From Kitasatospora fiedleri (GTDB lineage Bacteria > Actinomycetota > Actinomycetes > Streptomycetales > Streptomycetaceae): 64,000 bases of DNA. This document shows positions 9,646 to 17,801 of this stretch, in pieces (positions within the stretch are counted from its first letter, which is position 1; every line of letters begins with the position of its first letter). Below the pieces are notes generated by a model that was not told the origin of the DNA, did no database searches, and worked only from the letters and a program-made list of their open reading frames with translations. The stretch is taken from assembly GCF_948472415.1 (NCBI RefSeq), contig NZ_OX419519.1:1550001-1614000 (forward strand), given 5' to 3'. The translations under genes were made by a program, and so were the position numbers.

Positions 9646-10281
9646 CTAGGCGACGCCCTCGGGGGCGGGGGCGGGGGCGCGGCGCAGCAGCGGGCGGGCC
9701 GGGGTGCCGACCACGGTGGTGCCGGGCGGCACGTCGCGGGTGACGGTGGCGGCGGCGCCGACGAAGGCGGCGCGGCCCACGGTGCGGCCCTGGAGGACCA
9801 CGGCGCCGGAGCCGACGGTGCTGTCGTCCTCCAGTCGGACGGCGCCGGAGACGTGGGCGCCGGGGTAGACGGTGACGCGGGCGCCGAGACGGGTGTCGTG
9901 GCCGACGGTCGCGTTGTAGTGCACCTGGCTGTGCGGGCCGAGGCGGACGCTGCTGGAGACGTGCGCGCCGCCCATCACCAGGCAGCCGGGGGCGAGTTCG
10001 GTCTCGGGGGCGATGATCGCCCGGGGGTGCGCCAGGGTGACGGGGTGGCCGCCCGCCGCGTCCAGCAGCCCGGCCAGCCGGGCCCGGGCCGCCGGGTCGG
10101 CGATCCCGACCAGGTACCCGGCGCCGGGCGGCAGTTCGGCGGGGGCGCGGACGGGCAGGCCGCGCACCGTGCTCCCGGCCTGCCGGTCGTCGAGGAACCC
10201 GGCCACTTCGACGCCCGCGGCGAGCGCCACGTCCAGCGCCTCCCGGCCGACGCCGCCCGCACCCGCGATCCACAGCACCAT
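9646..10281 (-). CDS. NeuD/PglD-type sugar O- or N-acetyltransferase
   Basis: An N-terminal Rossmann-like half (MVLWIAGAGGVGREALDVAL, then AGFLDDRQAG) is followed by a left-handed beta-helix of hexapeptide repeats (APGCLVMGGAHVSSSVRLG, TRLGARVTVYPGAHVSGAV). It ends VPPGTTVVGTPARPL. This two-part plan is that of the NeuD/PglD enzymes, which acetylate a sugar or its nucleotide with acetyl-CoA as donor. It lies 112 bp downstream of the initiating sugar transferase on the same strand, consistent with decorating the same polymer. The substrate is unknown. Confidence 0.88.
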   Translation of the reverse strand: MVLWIAGAGGVGREALDVALAAGVEVAGFLDDRQAGSTVRGLPVRAPAELPPGAGYLVGIADPAARARLAGLLDAAGGHPVTLAHPRAIIAPETELAPGCLVMGGAHVSSSVRLGPHSQVHYNATVGHDTRLGARVTVYPGAHVSGAVRLEDDSTVGSGAVVLQGRTVGRAAFVGAAATVTRDVPPGTTVVGTPARPLLRRAPAPAPEGVA

Positions 10282-10390
10282 GCGCCGTTCTCCGTCCCTC
10301 GTCCGTGCCCTCGCTGATCGTCCGTCATCGGAAACGTACCCGGCCGGGCGGTCGCCGCCGCCCGGCCGGATCGTTCCGCCGCACCAGGGC

Positions 10391-11071
10391 CTAGCCGCGC
10401 AGTTCCTCCGGGGCCAGCCGGGGCGCGGTCGCGGTGGCCTGCCGGGGCAGCACGATCCGGGAGCCGGCCGGGACGGCGGGCTCGGCGGTCGGCTGGGTCG
10501 GGGCCGGGAAGCCGGGGTTGACGCCGCCGGCGGCGGTGATGCCGGCCGGGCGCAGCAGCACCTTCACGGTGAGGGCGAGGATGCGCAGGTCGAGGGCGAG
10601 GCTGTGGTGCTCGATGTACCAGAGGTCGAGTTCGATGCGTTCGGGCCAGGTGATGGAGTTGCGGCCGCGGACCTGGGCCCAGCCGGTGAGGCCGGGGCGG
10701 ACGGCGAGGCGGCCGCGCTGGCGGGTGGAGTAGTGGACGACCTGCTCGGGCAGGGTGGGCCGGGGGCCGATGACGCCCATGTCGCCGCGCAGGACGTTCC
10801 ACAGCTGCGGGAGTTCGTCCAGGCTGCTCTTGCGCAGCAGCGCGCCGAGGCGGGTGATGCGCGGGGCGTCGGGCTCGTCCTCGTACTGCCGGTCGCGCAT
10901 GGTGCGGAACTTGAGGATGTCGAACTCCCGGCCGTGGCGGCCGGTGCGGGTCTGCCGGAAGATCACCGGTCCGCCCGTGGTGGCGCGGATCAGGAGGGCG
11001 ATCAGCAGGCCGAGCGGGAGCGCGATGATCCCGGCCAGCACAGTGACCGCGAGGTCCCCCCCTCGCTTCAT
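10391..11071 (-). CDS. Initiating sugar transferase (bacterial sugar transferase, WcaJ/PglC type)
   Basis: This 226-residue protein has one N-terminal membrane segment (LAVTVLAGIIALPLGLLIAL) and the polyprenyl-phosphate sugar-1-phosphate transferase core. That core includes REFDILKFRTMRD, SSLDELPQLWNVLRGDMGV, IGPRPTLPEQ and RPGLTGWAQVRGRNS. It lacks the four-helix N-terminal domain of large WbaP-like enzymes and so resembles the short monotopic type. The enzyme loads the first sugar phosphate onto undecaprenyl phosphate at the inner face of the membrane. GGGGGAG before the ATG supports the start. The 3-prime tail of about 50 residues is Pro/Ala-rich and probably disordered. Confidence 0.92.
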   Translation of the reverse strand: MKRGGDLAVTVLAGIIALPLGLLIALLIRATTGGPVIFRQTRTGRHGREFDILKFRTMRDRQYEDEPDAPRITRLGALLRKSSLDELPQLWNVLRGDMGVIGPRPTLPEQVVHYSTRQRGRLAVRPGLTGWAQVRGRNSITWPERIELDLWYIEHHSLALDLRILALTVKVLLRPAGITAAGGVNPGFPAPTQPTAEPAVPAGSRIVLPRQATATAPRLAPEELRG

Positions 11072-11084
11072 TTCTCCCCCAACT

Positions 11085-11175
11085 GGGTTGGTGCGGTGCG
11101 GTGCAGTGCGGTGGTGCGGTGCAGTGCATTGGTGCGGTGCGGCGGTGGTGCGGTGACGGTGGCGGCGGTGCGGAC
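11085..11175. repeat. GGTGCGGTGC-type repeat tract between two polysaccharide genes
   Basis: Variants of GGTGCGGTGCAGTGC recur head to tail through the short gap between the glycosyltransferase stop and the sugar transferase ribosome-binding site. Such a tract could slip during replication. It does not resemble a CRISPR array, as there are no unique spacers. Confidence 0.7.
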
Positions 11176-11177
11176 GC

Positions 11178-12361
11178 TCAGCCGGTGCTCCAGCGCAGCC
11201 CGCGGCGGCGGGCGACGGCGGCGTAGGTCTCCAGCGAGACCTGGGCGACCGCGCGCTGGTCGAACCGTTCGAGGGCGCGGCGGCGGGCCGCCGCGCCCAG
11301 GCGCGTCCGCAGGCCGGGCTCGGTGAGGAGCCGGTCGAGCGCGGCGGTGAGGGCGGCGGCGTCGGCCGCCGGGGCGAGCAGCAGGTGCCGGTCGTGGGTG
11401 CCGATCTCGCGGCAGCCGCGGATGTCGCTGAGCAGCAGGGGCAGGCCGCTGGCGGCGGCCTCCATGCCGGAGCGGGAGAAGCCCTCCCGGTGGGAGGGGA
11501 GGACGAAGACGTCGAGTGCGGCGTACACGGCGGGCATGTCGTCGCGGGGGCCGAGGAACTCCACGCCCGCCTCGGCGGCGCGCAGCGCGTCGGGCTTGTC
11601 GGGGTCGTCGGGGCCGATCCAGACGAAGCGGGCCTTGCCGGCCAGCGCGCGGGCGGCCTCGGCGTACTCGCGGATGCCCTTCTCGGCGACCCGCCGGCCG
11701 ACCCCGACCAGCAGTTCGTCCTCGGCGAGGCCGAGTTCGGCGCGCAGCCGGGCGCGCAGGGCGTCCCGGGCCGGGCCGGGGGCGGGGAAGCGGTCGAGGT
11801 CGACGCCGTTGCCGACCACCCGGGAGCGCCCGGCGGGGACGCCCCACCGGGCGAGCGCGGCCCGGTCCTCGGCGTTCTGGTAGAGCTCGGCGTGCGAGAA
11901 GCGGGCGGCGAGCGCCTCGGCGCCGAGCACGGCGAGCCGTTTGGCGAGCGGGTCGTGGGCCTGGGCCCACAGGCCGTGGCAGGTGTTGACGACGACGGGG
12001 ACGCGGGCCAGCCGGCCCAGGACGCGGCCGAGCACGCCGGTCTTCGGGTTGTGGGTGTGCAGCACGTCGGGTCGGATGCGGCGCAGCTCGGCGAGCAGTT
12101 CGCGGGCGGCGGCGAGGTCGGCGGCCGGCTGCCAGGCGCGGGTGAGCGAGGGCAGCGGGAGGTGCCGGACGCCGATCCGTTCGATCCGTTCCCGGTAGGG
12201 GCCGGGGCGCTGATGCCGTAGGTGCGCAGGCCGTGTTCGACGTCGACGGTGAGCTCGGTGGCGAGCAGCAGGTGCAGCGACATGTCGACGGTGGTGAGGT
12301 GGGCGACCCGCAGCGGCCGGCCGCCCTCGCCGCGCAGGCGGAGCGGGAGCTGGTCAGGCAC
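11178..12361 (-). CDS. Glycosyltransferase family 4, one-base frameshift
   Basis: The N-terminal half starts LRVAHLTTVDMSLHLLLATE, followed after the shift by DVLHTHNPKTGVLGRV. The C-terminal GT-B domain shows RSRVVGNGVDLDRF, LLVGVGRRVAEKGIREY and REGFSRSGMEAAASGLP, where the E-x7-E donor-site pair is visible. The enzyme should transfer a sugar from an NDP-sugar onto the lipid-linked chain. The two halves are in different frames. Near 12205, CCCCGGCCCC would need one more C to give GPYRERIERIGV, and the total length is one base short of a multiple of three. The GTG start overlaps the deacetylase stop by 8 bp, suggesting translational coupling. Confidence 0.85.
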
Positions 12362-13180
12362 CGGCGCCCACCGCCTTCGCGGTGGCGACGATCCGGGCGT
12401 AGGCGCGTTCGGGGACGAGCCGGCCGTACAGCTTGGCCCGGAAGAAGTCGATCGGGTCGGTGCGCCGGACCGGGACGCGGTGGAAGCGGGCCGGGTCGTA
12501 CCCGGGCAGGTTGCGGCCGACCAGGCCGGTGGCGCAGGTGCGGAAGCGGGCGCGCAGCGCGGCGTCCAGGTGCGGGACGGGGCGGCCCCAGGTGTAGGCG
12601 AAGTGCCGGGGGCGGGTGCCGAGGTGCTCCTCGACGTCGTCGCCGCAGGCGTCGAGCTCGGCGGTGCCGAGCAGTTCGGGGCGGACGTGGCTGCGGGTGT
12701 GGTTGGCGACGGTGCACAGCCCGGAGGCGGTCATCTCGCGCAGGTGCTCCCAGCTGAGGCCGGTGGCGGGGGCGCCCTTGGCGGTGGAGCCCTCCCAGCG
12801 CATCGGTGCGCCGACCAGGCCGCTGGCCAGGTAGACGGTGAACGGCAGGCCGCGTTCGCGGAGCAGCGGCCAGGCCGTCTCGTAGGTGTCGGCGAAGCCG
12901 TCGTCGAAGGTGAGGACGGTGCTGGGGGTGCGCAGGCCGGCGTCGAGGCGGTCGGCGGCGGTGTCCAGCGGGACGACCCGGCGGGCGGGAGCTCGGCGAG
13001 CAGGTCCACCTGGGCGGTGAAGTCGGCGGTGGCGAGGTCGAGCTCGTCGCTCGTGCCGCCGCCGACCCGGTGGTAGATGAGCAGGGTGGCGCCCGCGCCG
13101 GGCACCCGCCCGGCCGCGCGGGCCAGCTGCTGTTTGACCTTCGACCGGACGCCTCCGGCCCGGCCGGCGGTGCTCGTCAT
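12354..13180 (-). CDS. Polysaccharide deacetylase (NodB homology), one-base frameshift
   Basis: The NodB core is clear: LLIYHRVGGG at the start, the metal-site motif STVLTFDDGFADTYETA, and the HxxSH motif in VANHTRSHVRPELL, followed by PRHFAYTWGRPVPHLD. These enzymes remove acetyl groups from GlcNAc-type sugars of extracellular polymers using a divalent metal. No strong signal peptide is seen, so it may act on lipid-linked intermediates at the membrane. At about 12988 the frame changes between VDLLAELP and RRVVPLDTAADRL, again one base short. It is the first gene of a three-gene minus-strand run with the glycosyltransferase and sugar transferase. Confidence 0.85.
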
Positions 13181-13407
13181 GGACCCCCCTCACGGTGCCC
13201 CCGCACCGGACTGTGACTCCCCCGGCCCGCGGTTGCCGCGGGCGATGCGCATCACAGTAGGGGGAAGTGTGAGGCTGCTGCCCCGGAAACGTGAAAGAAG
13301 TGCGTAGGTAGGCCGAAAATCAGCCGGTCCGACCGGTCCTGTCCCATTGGTGGACGTTTTCCGGTCGGCGGTCGATCATCGCCGGGCGCGCGCCCGGCAC
13401 CCGGGGC

Positions 13408-13668
13408 TCAGGGGGTGGCGCCGCCGCTCGGGCGCAGCAGCGCGATGCCGATCCGGACCAGCAGCAGCACCCCGGCGGCCAGGCAGCCGGCCACCGCCAT
13501 CACCCAGGCCGGGCCGTCGGTCTGCGGGACGAGCACCGCCACCGCGATGCCCATGCCGACGCAGAGCACGCCCACCAGGGCCAGCAGCGGCTGGTGGCGG
13601 CGCAGCGCGCAGCCGCCGAACAGGGCCGAACGGCGAGTAGCGGCGCGGTTACCTCGGGTGTCTGCCAT
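13408..13668 (-). CDS. Small two-helix membrane protein
   Basis: This 86-residue protein has two hydrophobic spans, PLLALVGVLCVGMGIAVAVL and an AVAGCLAAGVLLLVRIGIAL helix, flanked by arginine-rich ends. It is a plausible inner-membrane protein of unknown function. The ATG at 13668 (MADTRGNRA) is preferred over one 9 bp upstream. It is separated from the deacetylase operon by about 230 bp and may be an independent unit. Confidence 0.55.
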   Translation of the reverse strand: MADTRGNRAATRRSALFGGCALRRHQPLLALVGVLCVGMGIAVAVLVPQTDGPAWVMAVAGCLAAGVLLLVRIGIALLRPSGGATP

Positions 13669-14088
13669 GCCCTCCACGGTAACCCGGTCCGGGAGCGCGG
13701 GCCACAGTCCTCCGGCCCTTGCGGAGCACCGCCCCGGTCCCGCCCGCAGCGGCTCCCGCCCGCCCGTCCGCCCTTGTGCCCGGCCCCCGGACGGGCCCCG
13801 GACGGCCTCCGTCCGGCCCCGTCCGGCCGCCGCGCGGGCCGTTTCCGGAGCACTTCCGGAGCACTTCCGGACCGCCCGCGAAATCTCGCCGTCCGGCGTA
13901 CAACCATCCCGGGGCGTCGTGGGTCTCCACTACATTGAGCGATCCAGGAGCCGTCCGACGAGCGGGATTGGGAGTGCCCGCCGCGGGCTAGATCACTCGG
14001 GTGCGGAGCCGCCGCGCCCGGGGTCGGAGGCCGGGCTCCGCCTGCCGACGGTACCGCCACGCCGCTTGTCGGCGACCGAGGGGGAACC
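13669..14088. other. Divergent intergenic region with short tandem repeats
   Basis: This region separates the small membrane protein (minus) from the second deacetylase (plus). The 11-mer TTCCGGAGCAC is repeated at 13843-13853 and 13854-13864, and a third partial copy follows. No RNA gene or clear promoter hexamer pair was identified. Confidence 0.4.
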
Positions 14089-15114
14089 GTGTCGTACGCC
14101 ACCGTCACCGCTGCCACCGCCGCTGCCGTCTGCGCCCCGCCCCAGCCCGTCGTCCCGTCCGCGACCCCGCCCGCTCCGTCCTCGGCGCCCGGCCAGCCCC
14201 GGGAGCGGGACCGGGGCAGCTGGCTGCGGTTCAGTCCCGCCCAGCCGCTGTTCCGGGCCCGGGCGGCGCAGCGGCTGGCCGTGCTCGCCTACCACGGGAT
14301 CACCGACCCGGCCTCGTTCGGCGCCCAGCTGGACCGGCTGCGGCGGCTGGCCACCCCGGTGTCCGTGCCGGACGTGGAGCGGGCGCTGGCCGAGGGGCGG
14401 CCGCTGCCGCCGCGCTCGGTGCTGGTGACCTTCGACGACCCGGACCGCACGGTGCTGCGGCACGCGCTGCCCGAGCTGGTGGCCCGGCGCATCCCCGCCG
14501 CCGCGTTCGTGATCGCCGAGCTGGTCGGCACCGAGAAGCCGTTCTGGTGGCACGAGGCGGCGTTCCTGGCCCGCTACGGCGGCCGGGCCCGGCTGCTGCC
14601 CCGCGGCGCCGACCCGGCCCGGGTGCTGGCGCTGCTCAAGGCGATGCCCGACCCGGACCGCCGGCGCAGCCTGGCCGAGCTGCGGGTCTCCGCGCACCGG
14701 CGCCCGCCGGCCCAGGAGCAGCTGCGCCCGGAGGACCTGCGGGTCCTGCGGGAGGCGGACGTCGCGGTCGGCAACCACACCCTGGGCCACCCCTCGCTGC
14801 GGCGCTGCGACGAGGCGACGGTGCACGCGGAGATCGCCGGCGCGCACCGGGTGCTGACCCGCTGGCTGGGCGAGGCCCCCACCGCGTTCGCCTACCCGGA
14901 CGGCGGCTTCGACGAGCGGGCGGACGCCGTGCTGCGCCAGCTCGGCTACCGGCTCGGTTTCCTCTCCGACCACCGGCTCGGCCCCCGGCTGCCCGCGCAC
15001 CCGCTGCGGATCAGCCGCCTCCAGGTCGACTCGACCACCTCGACCCGCCGGTTCGACACCATCCTGTCCGGCCTGGAACCGGCGGTGCAGCGGCTGCTGG
15101 GGGCGCAGGCGTAA
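14089..15114 (+). CDS. Polysaccharide deacetylase family protein
   Basis: This 341-residue protein starts at a GTG preceded by GAGGGGGAACC. After a Pro/Ala/Thr-rich leader of about 50 residues come RLAVLAYHGITDP, then SVLVTFDDPDRTVLRHALP and VGNHTLGHPSLRRCDEATV. The metal-binding Asp and the HxxGH pair are kept, but the usual G of TFDDG is P. TAFAYPDGGFDERADAVL and a final ISRLQVDSTTS fit NodB enzymes that act in capsule or exopolysaccharide loci. It should deacetylate an N-acetylated sugar; the substrate is not deducible. Confidence 0.85.
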   Translation: MSYATVTAATAAAVCAPPQPVVPSATPPAPSSAPGQPRERDRGSWLRFSPAQPLFRARAAQRLAVLAYHGITDPASFGAQLDRLRRLATPVSVPDVERALAEGRPLPPRSVLVTFDDPDRTVLRHALPELVARRIPAAAFVIAELVGTEKPFWWHEAAFLARYGGRARLLPRGADPARVLALLKAMPDPDRRRSLAELRVSAHRRPPAQEQLRPEDLRVLREADVAVGNHTLGHPSLRRCDEATVHAEIAGAHRVLTRWLGEAPTAFAYPDGGFDERADAVLRQLGYRLGFLSDHRLGPRLPAHPLRISRLQVDSTTSTRRFDTILSGLEPAVQRLLGAQA

Positions 15115-15232
15115 GCCTCGGGCACGGACGTGGGCCCCGGGTGCGGGCGCGAGTGGTACGGGCGGGCCGCGGCCGGACACTGGCGGGGGCGGCCCGACCG
15201 GGCCGGCCACCGGCACCCGATCCGGAGCGGCG

Positions 15233-15586
15233 ATGAGCGAGACGTTCCCGGCGCTGTGCGCGCACACCCACCTGTTCCCGGGGGCGCGGCTGCGGGTCCA
15301 GGGCCTGCCCGGTCCGGCGGCCGCCGCGGCGGCGCCCGGGCCCCTGGACGCCGAGCTCCCCCTCGACCTCGACCTCGACCTGCGCTTCGCGGACGGCTCG
15401 GCCGCCGAGGGCCGGCTGCGCGCGGCCGGACCGGCCGGAGCCGGACCGACCGTGGCCGAGCTGGCCGTGGCCGGGTACGCGACGGCGGCCGGGACGCGGC
15501 TGGACGCCCGGACCTGGGAGGTGCGGGCGTCCGTGGCGGCCGACGGCGGGCTGGAGCTGACGGTCGGGGGCCGGTCGGCCGGGTGA
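15233..15586 (+). CDS. Hypothetical protein (117 aa)
   Basis: The protein begins MSETFPALCAHTHLFPGARL and contains an Asp/Leu repeat (ELPLDLDLDLDLRFADG). Alternating strands such as VAELAVAGYATAAGTRLD follow, suggesting a small beta-rich domain. There is no signal peptide, membrane span or catalytic motif. The codon pattern supports coding, but I know no family. Confidence 0.5.
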   Translation: MSETFPALCAHTHLFPGARLRVQGLPGPAAAAAAPGPLDAELPLDLDLDLRFADGSAAEGRLRAAGPAGAGPTVAELAVAGYATAAGTRLDARTWEVRASVAADGGLELTVGGRSAG

Positions 15587-15595
15587 GTGCGGGCC

Positions 15596-15643
15596 GGGGT
15601 CGGCCGGTGGCGGTGGGCCGGGGTCAGCCGGTGGCGGTGGGCC
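15596..15643. repeat. 24-bp tandem duplication across the MFS carrier stop codon
   Basis: Two copies of a 24-bp unit (GGGGTCRGCCGGTGGCGGTG followed by GGCC) lie head to tail at 15596-15619 and 15620-15643 and differ at one base. The stop codon of the minus-strand carrier (TCA at 15624-15626) is the site of that single difference. Confidence 0.85.
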
Positions 15644-16847
15644 GGATGCCGCGCATCCGGCCGATCGCGTAGACGGCGCCGGCCAGGGCCAGGTCGGAGA
15701 GCAGCATGAAGCCGATCGAGTAGCTGTTCTTGGCGCTGTAGATCGCGCCCATCACCAGCGGCGGGACGAAGCCGCCGAGGCCGCCGATCGCGCCGACGAT
15801 GCCGGTCACCGAGCCGACCTGGGCGACCGGGGTGACCTGGGCGACCAGCGCGAACACCGAGCCGCTGGTGGTGCCCAGGCCGGCCGCCATCACCAGGAAG
15901 GCGATGGTGCCGACCGGGCTGAGATCCGGGTCGAACGCCTGGACGATCGCGAACAGCGCCGTGGTCCCCAGCGCCCAGGCGGTCACCACGGCCGGGTGGA
16001 CGCGGTCCGAGAGCCAGCCGCCGAACGGCCGGAAGACCACCGTGACCAGCGCGAACCCGGCGGCCTTGGTGCCGGCGTCGGTGGCGGACAGCTCGTACCA
16101 GGTCTTCAGGTACGTCGGCAGGTAGACGCCGAACGCGACGATGCCGCCGAACCCGATCGCGTACAGCGCGGACAGCTCCCACGTCACCCGCAGCCGCCCG
16201 GCCCGACCGAGCCGGGAGGCCAGCGAGGCGGTCGGGACCACCCGGTCGGGGCGGTCGCGCAGCAGCAGGTAGGACAGCACGGTGTACCCGGCCAGGGCGA
16301 TCGCCAGCACCCAGAACGGCAGGTCGTGGCCGTGCTTCCACAGCCGCGGCGTGAAGTAGCCGGACAGCGCGACGCCGCCCATGCCCATGCCGAACACGCC
16401 GACGCCCAGGCCGCGCTTGTGCGGCGGGAACCAGGAGTTCACCAGCGGCACGCCGATCGCGAAGGTGGTGCCGCCGAGCCCGAGGAGGAACCCGACCGCC
16501 AGCAGCGCCCCGTACGAGCTGCGGGCCGGGATCAGCAGCAGCACGGGGACGATGGTCAGCGCCGACATCAGCGGGAACATCAGCCGCGCCCCGAAGCGGT
16601 CGGTCAGCGCGCCGACCGGGACGCGGCCCAGCGAGCCCACGATGACCGGCACCGCGACCAGGAACGACTGCGCGAACGACGACATGTGCAGTGTCTTGTC
16701 GAACTCGCCCGCCAGCGGGGCGATCAGGTTCCAGGCCCAGAAGGTCAGCGCGAAGCCGACGGTGGCGACCACCAGGTTGGTGTAGGCCGTCCCCGACACC
16801 CGGTCGTCGGCCGGCACCCGTTCGTTCGATGCTGTCAGCTGTCCCAT
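15624..16847 (-). CDS. NarK/NasA-type nitrate/nitrite MFS transporter
   Basis: This 407-residue carrier has about 12 hydrophobic spans. Family signatures include NLVVATVGFALTFWAWNLIA in the first helix, GRVPVGALTDRFGARLMF in the first cytoplasmic loop, and the glycine-rich segments GVGVFGMGMGGVALSGY and VGAIGGLGGFVPP. These match the nitrate-signature helices of NarK/NasA proteins. It should move nitrate or nitrite across the membrane. No nitrate or nitrite reductase gene is seen in the window, so it stands alone. The start MGQLTASNERVP is the first sensible Met before helix 1. Confidence 0.85.
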   Translation of the reverse strand: MGQLTASNERVPADDRVSGTAYTNLVVATVGFALTFWAWNLIAPLAGEFDKTLHMSSFAQSFLVAVPVIVGSLGRVPVGALTDRFGARLMFPLMSALTIVPVLLLIPARSSYGALLAVGFLLGLGGTTFAIGVPLVNSWFPPHKRGLGVGVFGMGMGGVALSGYFTPRLWKHGHDLPFWVLAIALAGYTVLSYLLLRDRPDRVVPTASLASRLGRAGRLRVTWELSALYAIGFGGIVAFGVYLPTYLKTWYELSATDAGTKAAGFALVTVVFRPFGGWLSDRVHPAVVTAWALGTTALFAIVQAFDPDLSPVGTIAFLVMAAGLGTTSGSVFALVAQVTPVAQVGSVTGIVGAIGGLGGFVPPLVMGAIYSAKNSYSIGFMLLSDLALAGAVYAIGRMRGIRPTATG

Positions 16848-16994
16848 GGAACCCAAGCCTCCGGGGAAGTGCCGCCCCGGGCCGGGGACACGCGCACGGC
16901 GCGGTCGCGCCGTCAGGCGGACGGCCGAACCGGGGCGGCCCCCGGAACGGCCGTCCGCCTGGCCGCCGAGGGGTTCGGGGTAGAGTCGGTGCTC

Positions 16995-17753
16995 GTGAAG
17001 ATCGCCCTCGTGGACTCCGGAATCGGACTGCTCGCCGCCGCCGCCGCGATCCGCCGGGCCCGGCCCGACGCGGACCTGGTCGTCTCGTGCGACCCGGACG
17101 GGATGCCGTGGGGCCCGCGCACGCCCGAGGACATCGCCGAGCGCGCGCTGGCCTGCGCCCGGGCCGCCGTGGCGCACGGGCCGGAGGCGCTGGTGGTCGC
17201 CTGCAACACGGCCACGGTGCACGCGCTGGCGCGGCTGCGGACCGAGTTCGAGCCGGGGCTGCCGGTGGTCGGGACGGTCCCGGCGATCAAGCCGGCCGCC
17301 GCGGCCGGCGGGGTGGTGGCGATCTGGGCGACCTCGCGGACCACCGGGAGCGCGTACCAGCGCGGGCTGATCGCCGAGTTCGGCGGGGCCGCCACGGTGC
17401 ACGAGGTGGCCTGCCCGGGGCTGGCCGAGGCCGTCGAGCGGGCCGACGAGGCCGCGATCGCCGCGGCCGTCGCGTCGGCCGCCGCCCGCACCCCGGCCGG
17501 GACCACCGACGTGGTGCTGGGCTGCACCCACTACGAGCTGATCGACGACCGGATCGCCGCCGCGCTCGCCGGGCCGGTCCGGCTGCACGGCTCGGCGGAC
17601 GCGATCGCCGCGCAGACGCTGCGCCGGCTCTCCCCGGTCGTCCCGCCCGGCGGCGGGACGCTGACCGTGCTGCACTCCGGCCGCCCGGCGGCGCTCCGGG
17701 CCGAGGCGCTCGCGTACCCGCAGGGCGGGCTGCTGGCCGCGGCCCGGCTCTGA
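16995..17753 (+). CDS. Glutamate/aspartate racemase family protein
   Basis: The 252-residue protein starts VKIALVDSGIGLLAAAAAI, like the DSGxGG start of MurI-type enzymes. Both catalytic cysteines are present in context: VVACNTATVHAL and VVLGCTHYELID. MurI makes D-glutamate for peptidoglycan by two-base racemisation. Because the second Gly of DSGxGG is absent and the protein is rather short, it may be a paralogue rather than the main MurI. Another GTG lies 6 bp upstream at 16989. It diverges from the nitrate-type carrier. Confidence 0.75.
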   Translation: MKIALVDSGIGLLAAAAAIRRARPDADLVVSCDPDGMPWGPRTPEDIAERALACARAAVAHGPEALVVACNTATVHALARLRTEFEPGLPVVGTVPAIKPAAAAGGVVAIWATSRTTGSAYQRGLIAEFGGAATVHEVACPGLAEAVERADEAAIAAAVASAAARTPAGTTDVVLGCTHYELIDDRIAAALAGPVRLHGSADAIAAQTLRRLSPVVPPGGGTLTVLHSGRPAALRAEALAYPQGGLLAAARL

Positions 17754-17801
17754 CCCGTCCCGTCCCGCCTCGCCCTGTCCTGCCCCCGGGCGGCCGGGGT
17801 G

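Noticed and set aside
11085..11175. CRISPR array
   Set aside because: The repeats are contiguous and imperfect with no unique spacers, and no cas genes are present. The same applies to the other tandem repeats in the window.
10391..12361. A single long open frame that would fuse a glycosyltransferase to the initiating sugar transferase
   Set aside because: The middle of that frame is arginine/proline-rich nonsense opposite a well-formed glycosyltransferase frame, and the sugar transferase has its own ribosome-binding site and ATG. The apparent fusion is caused by a lost base near 12205.
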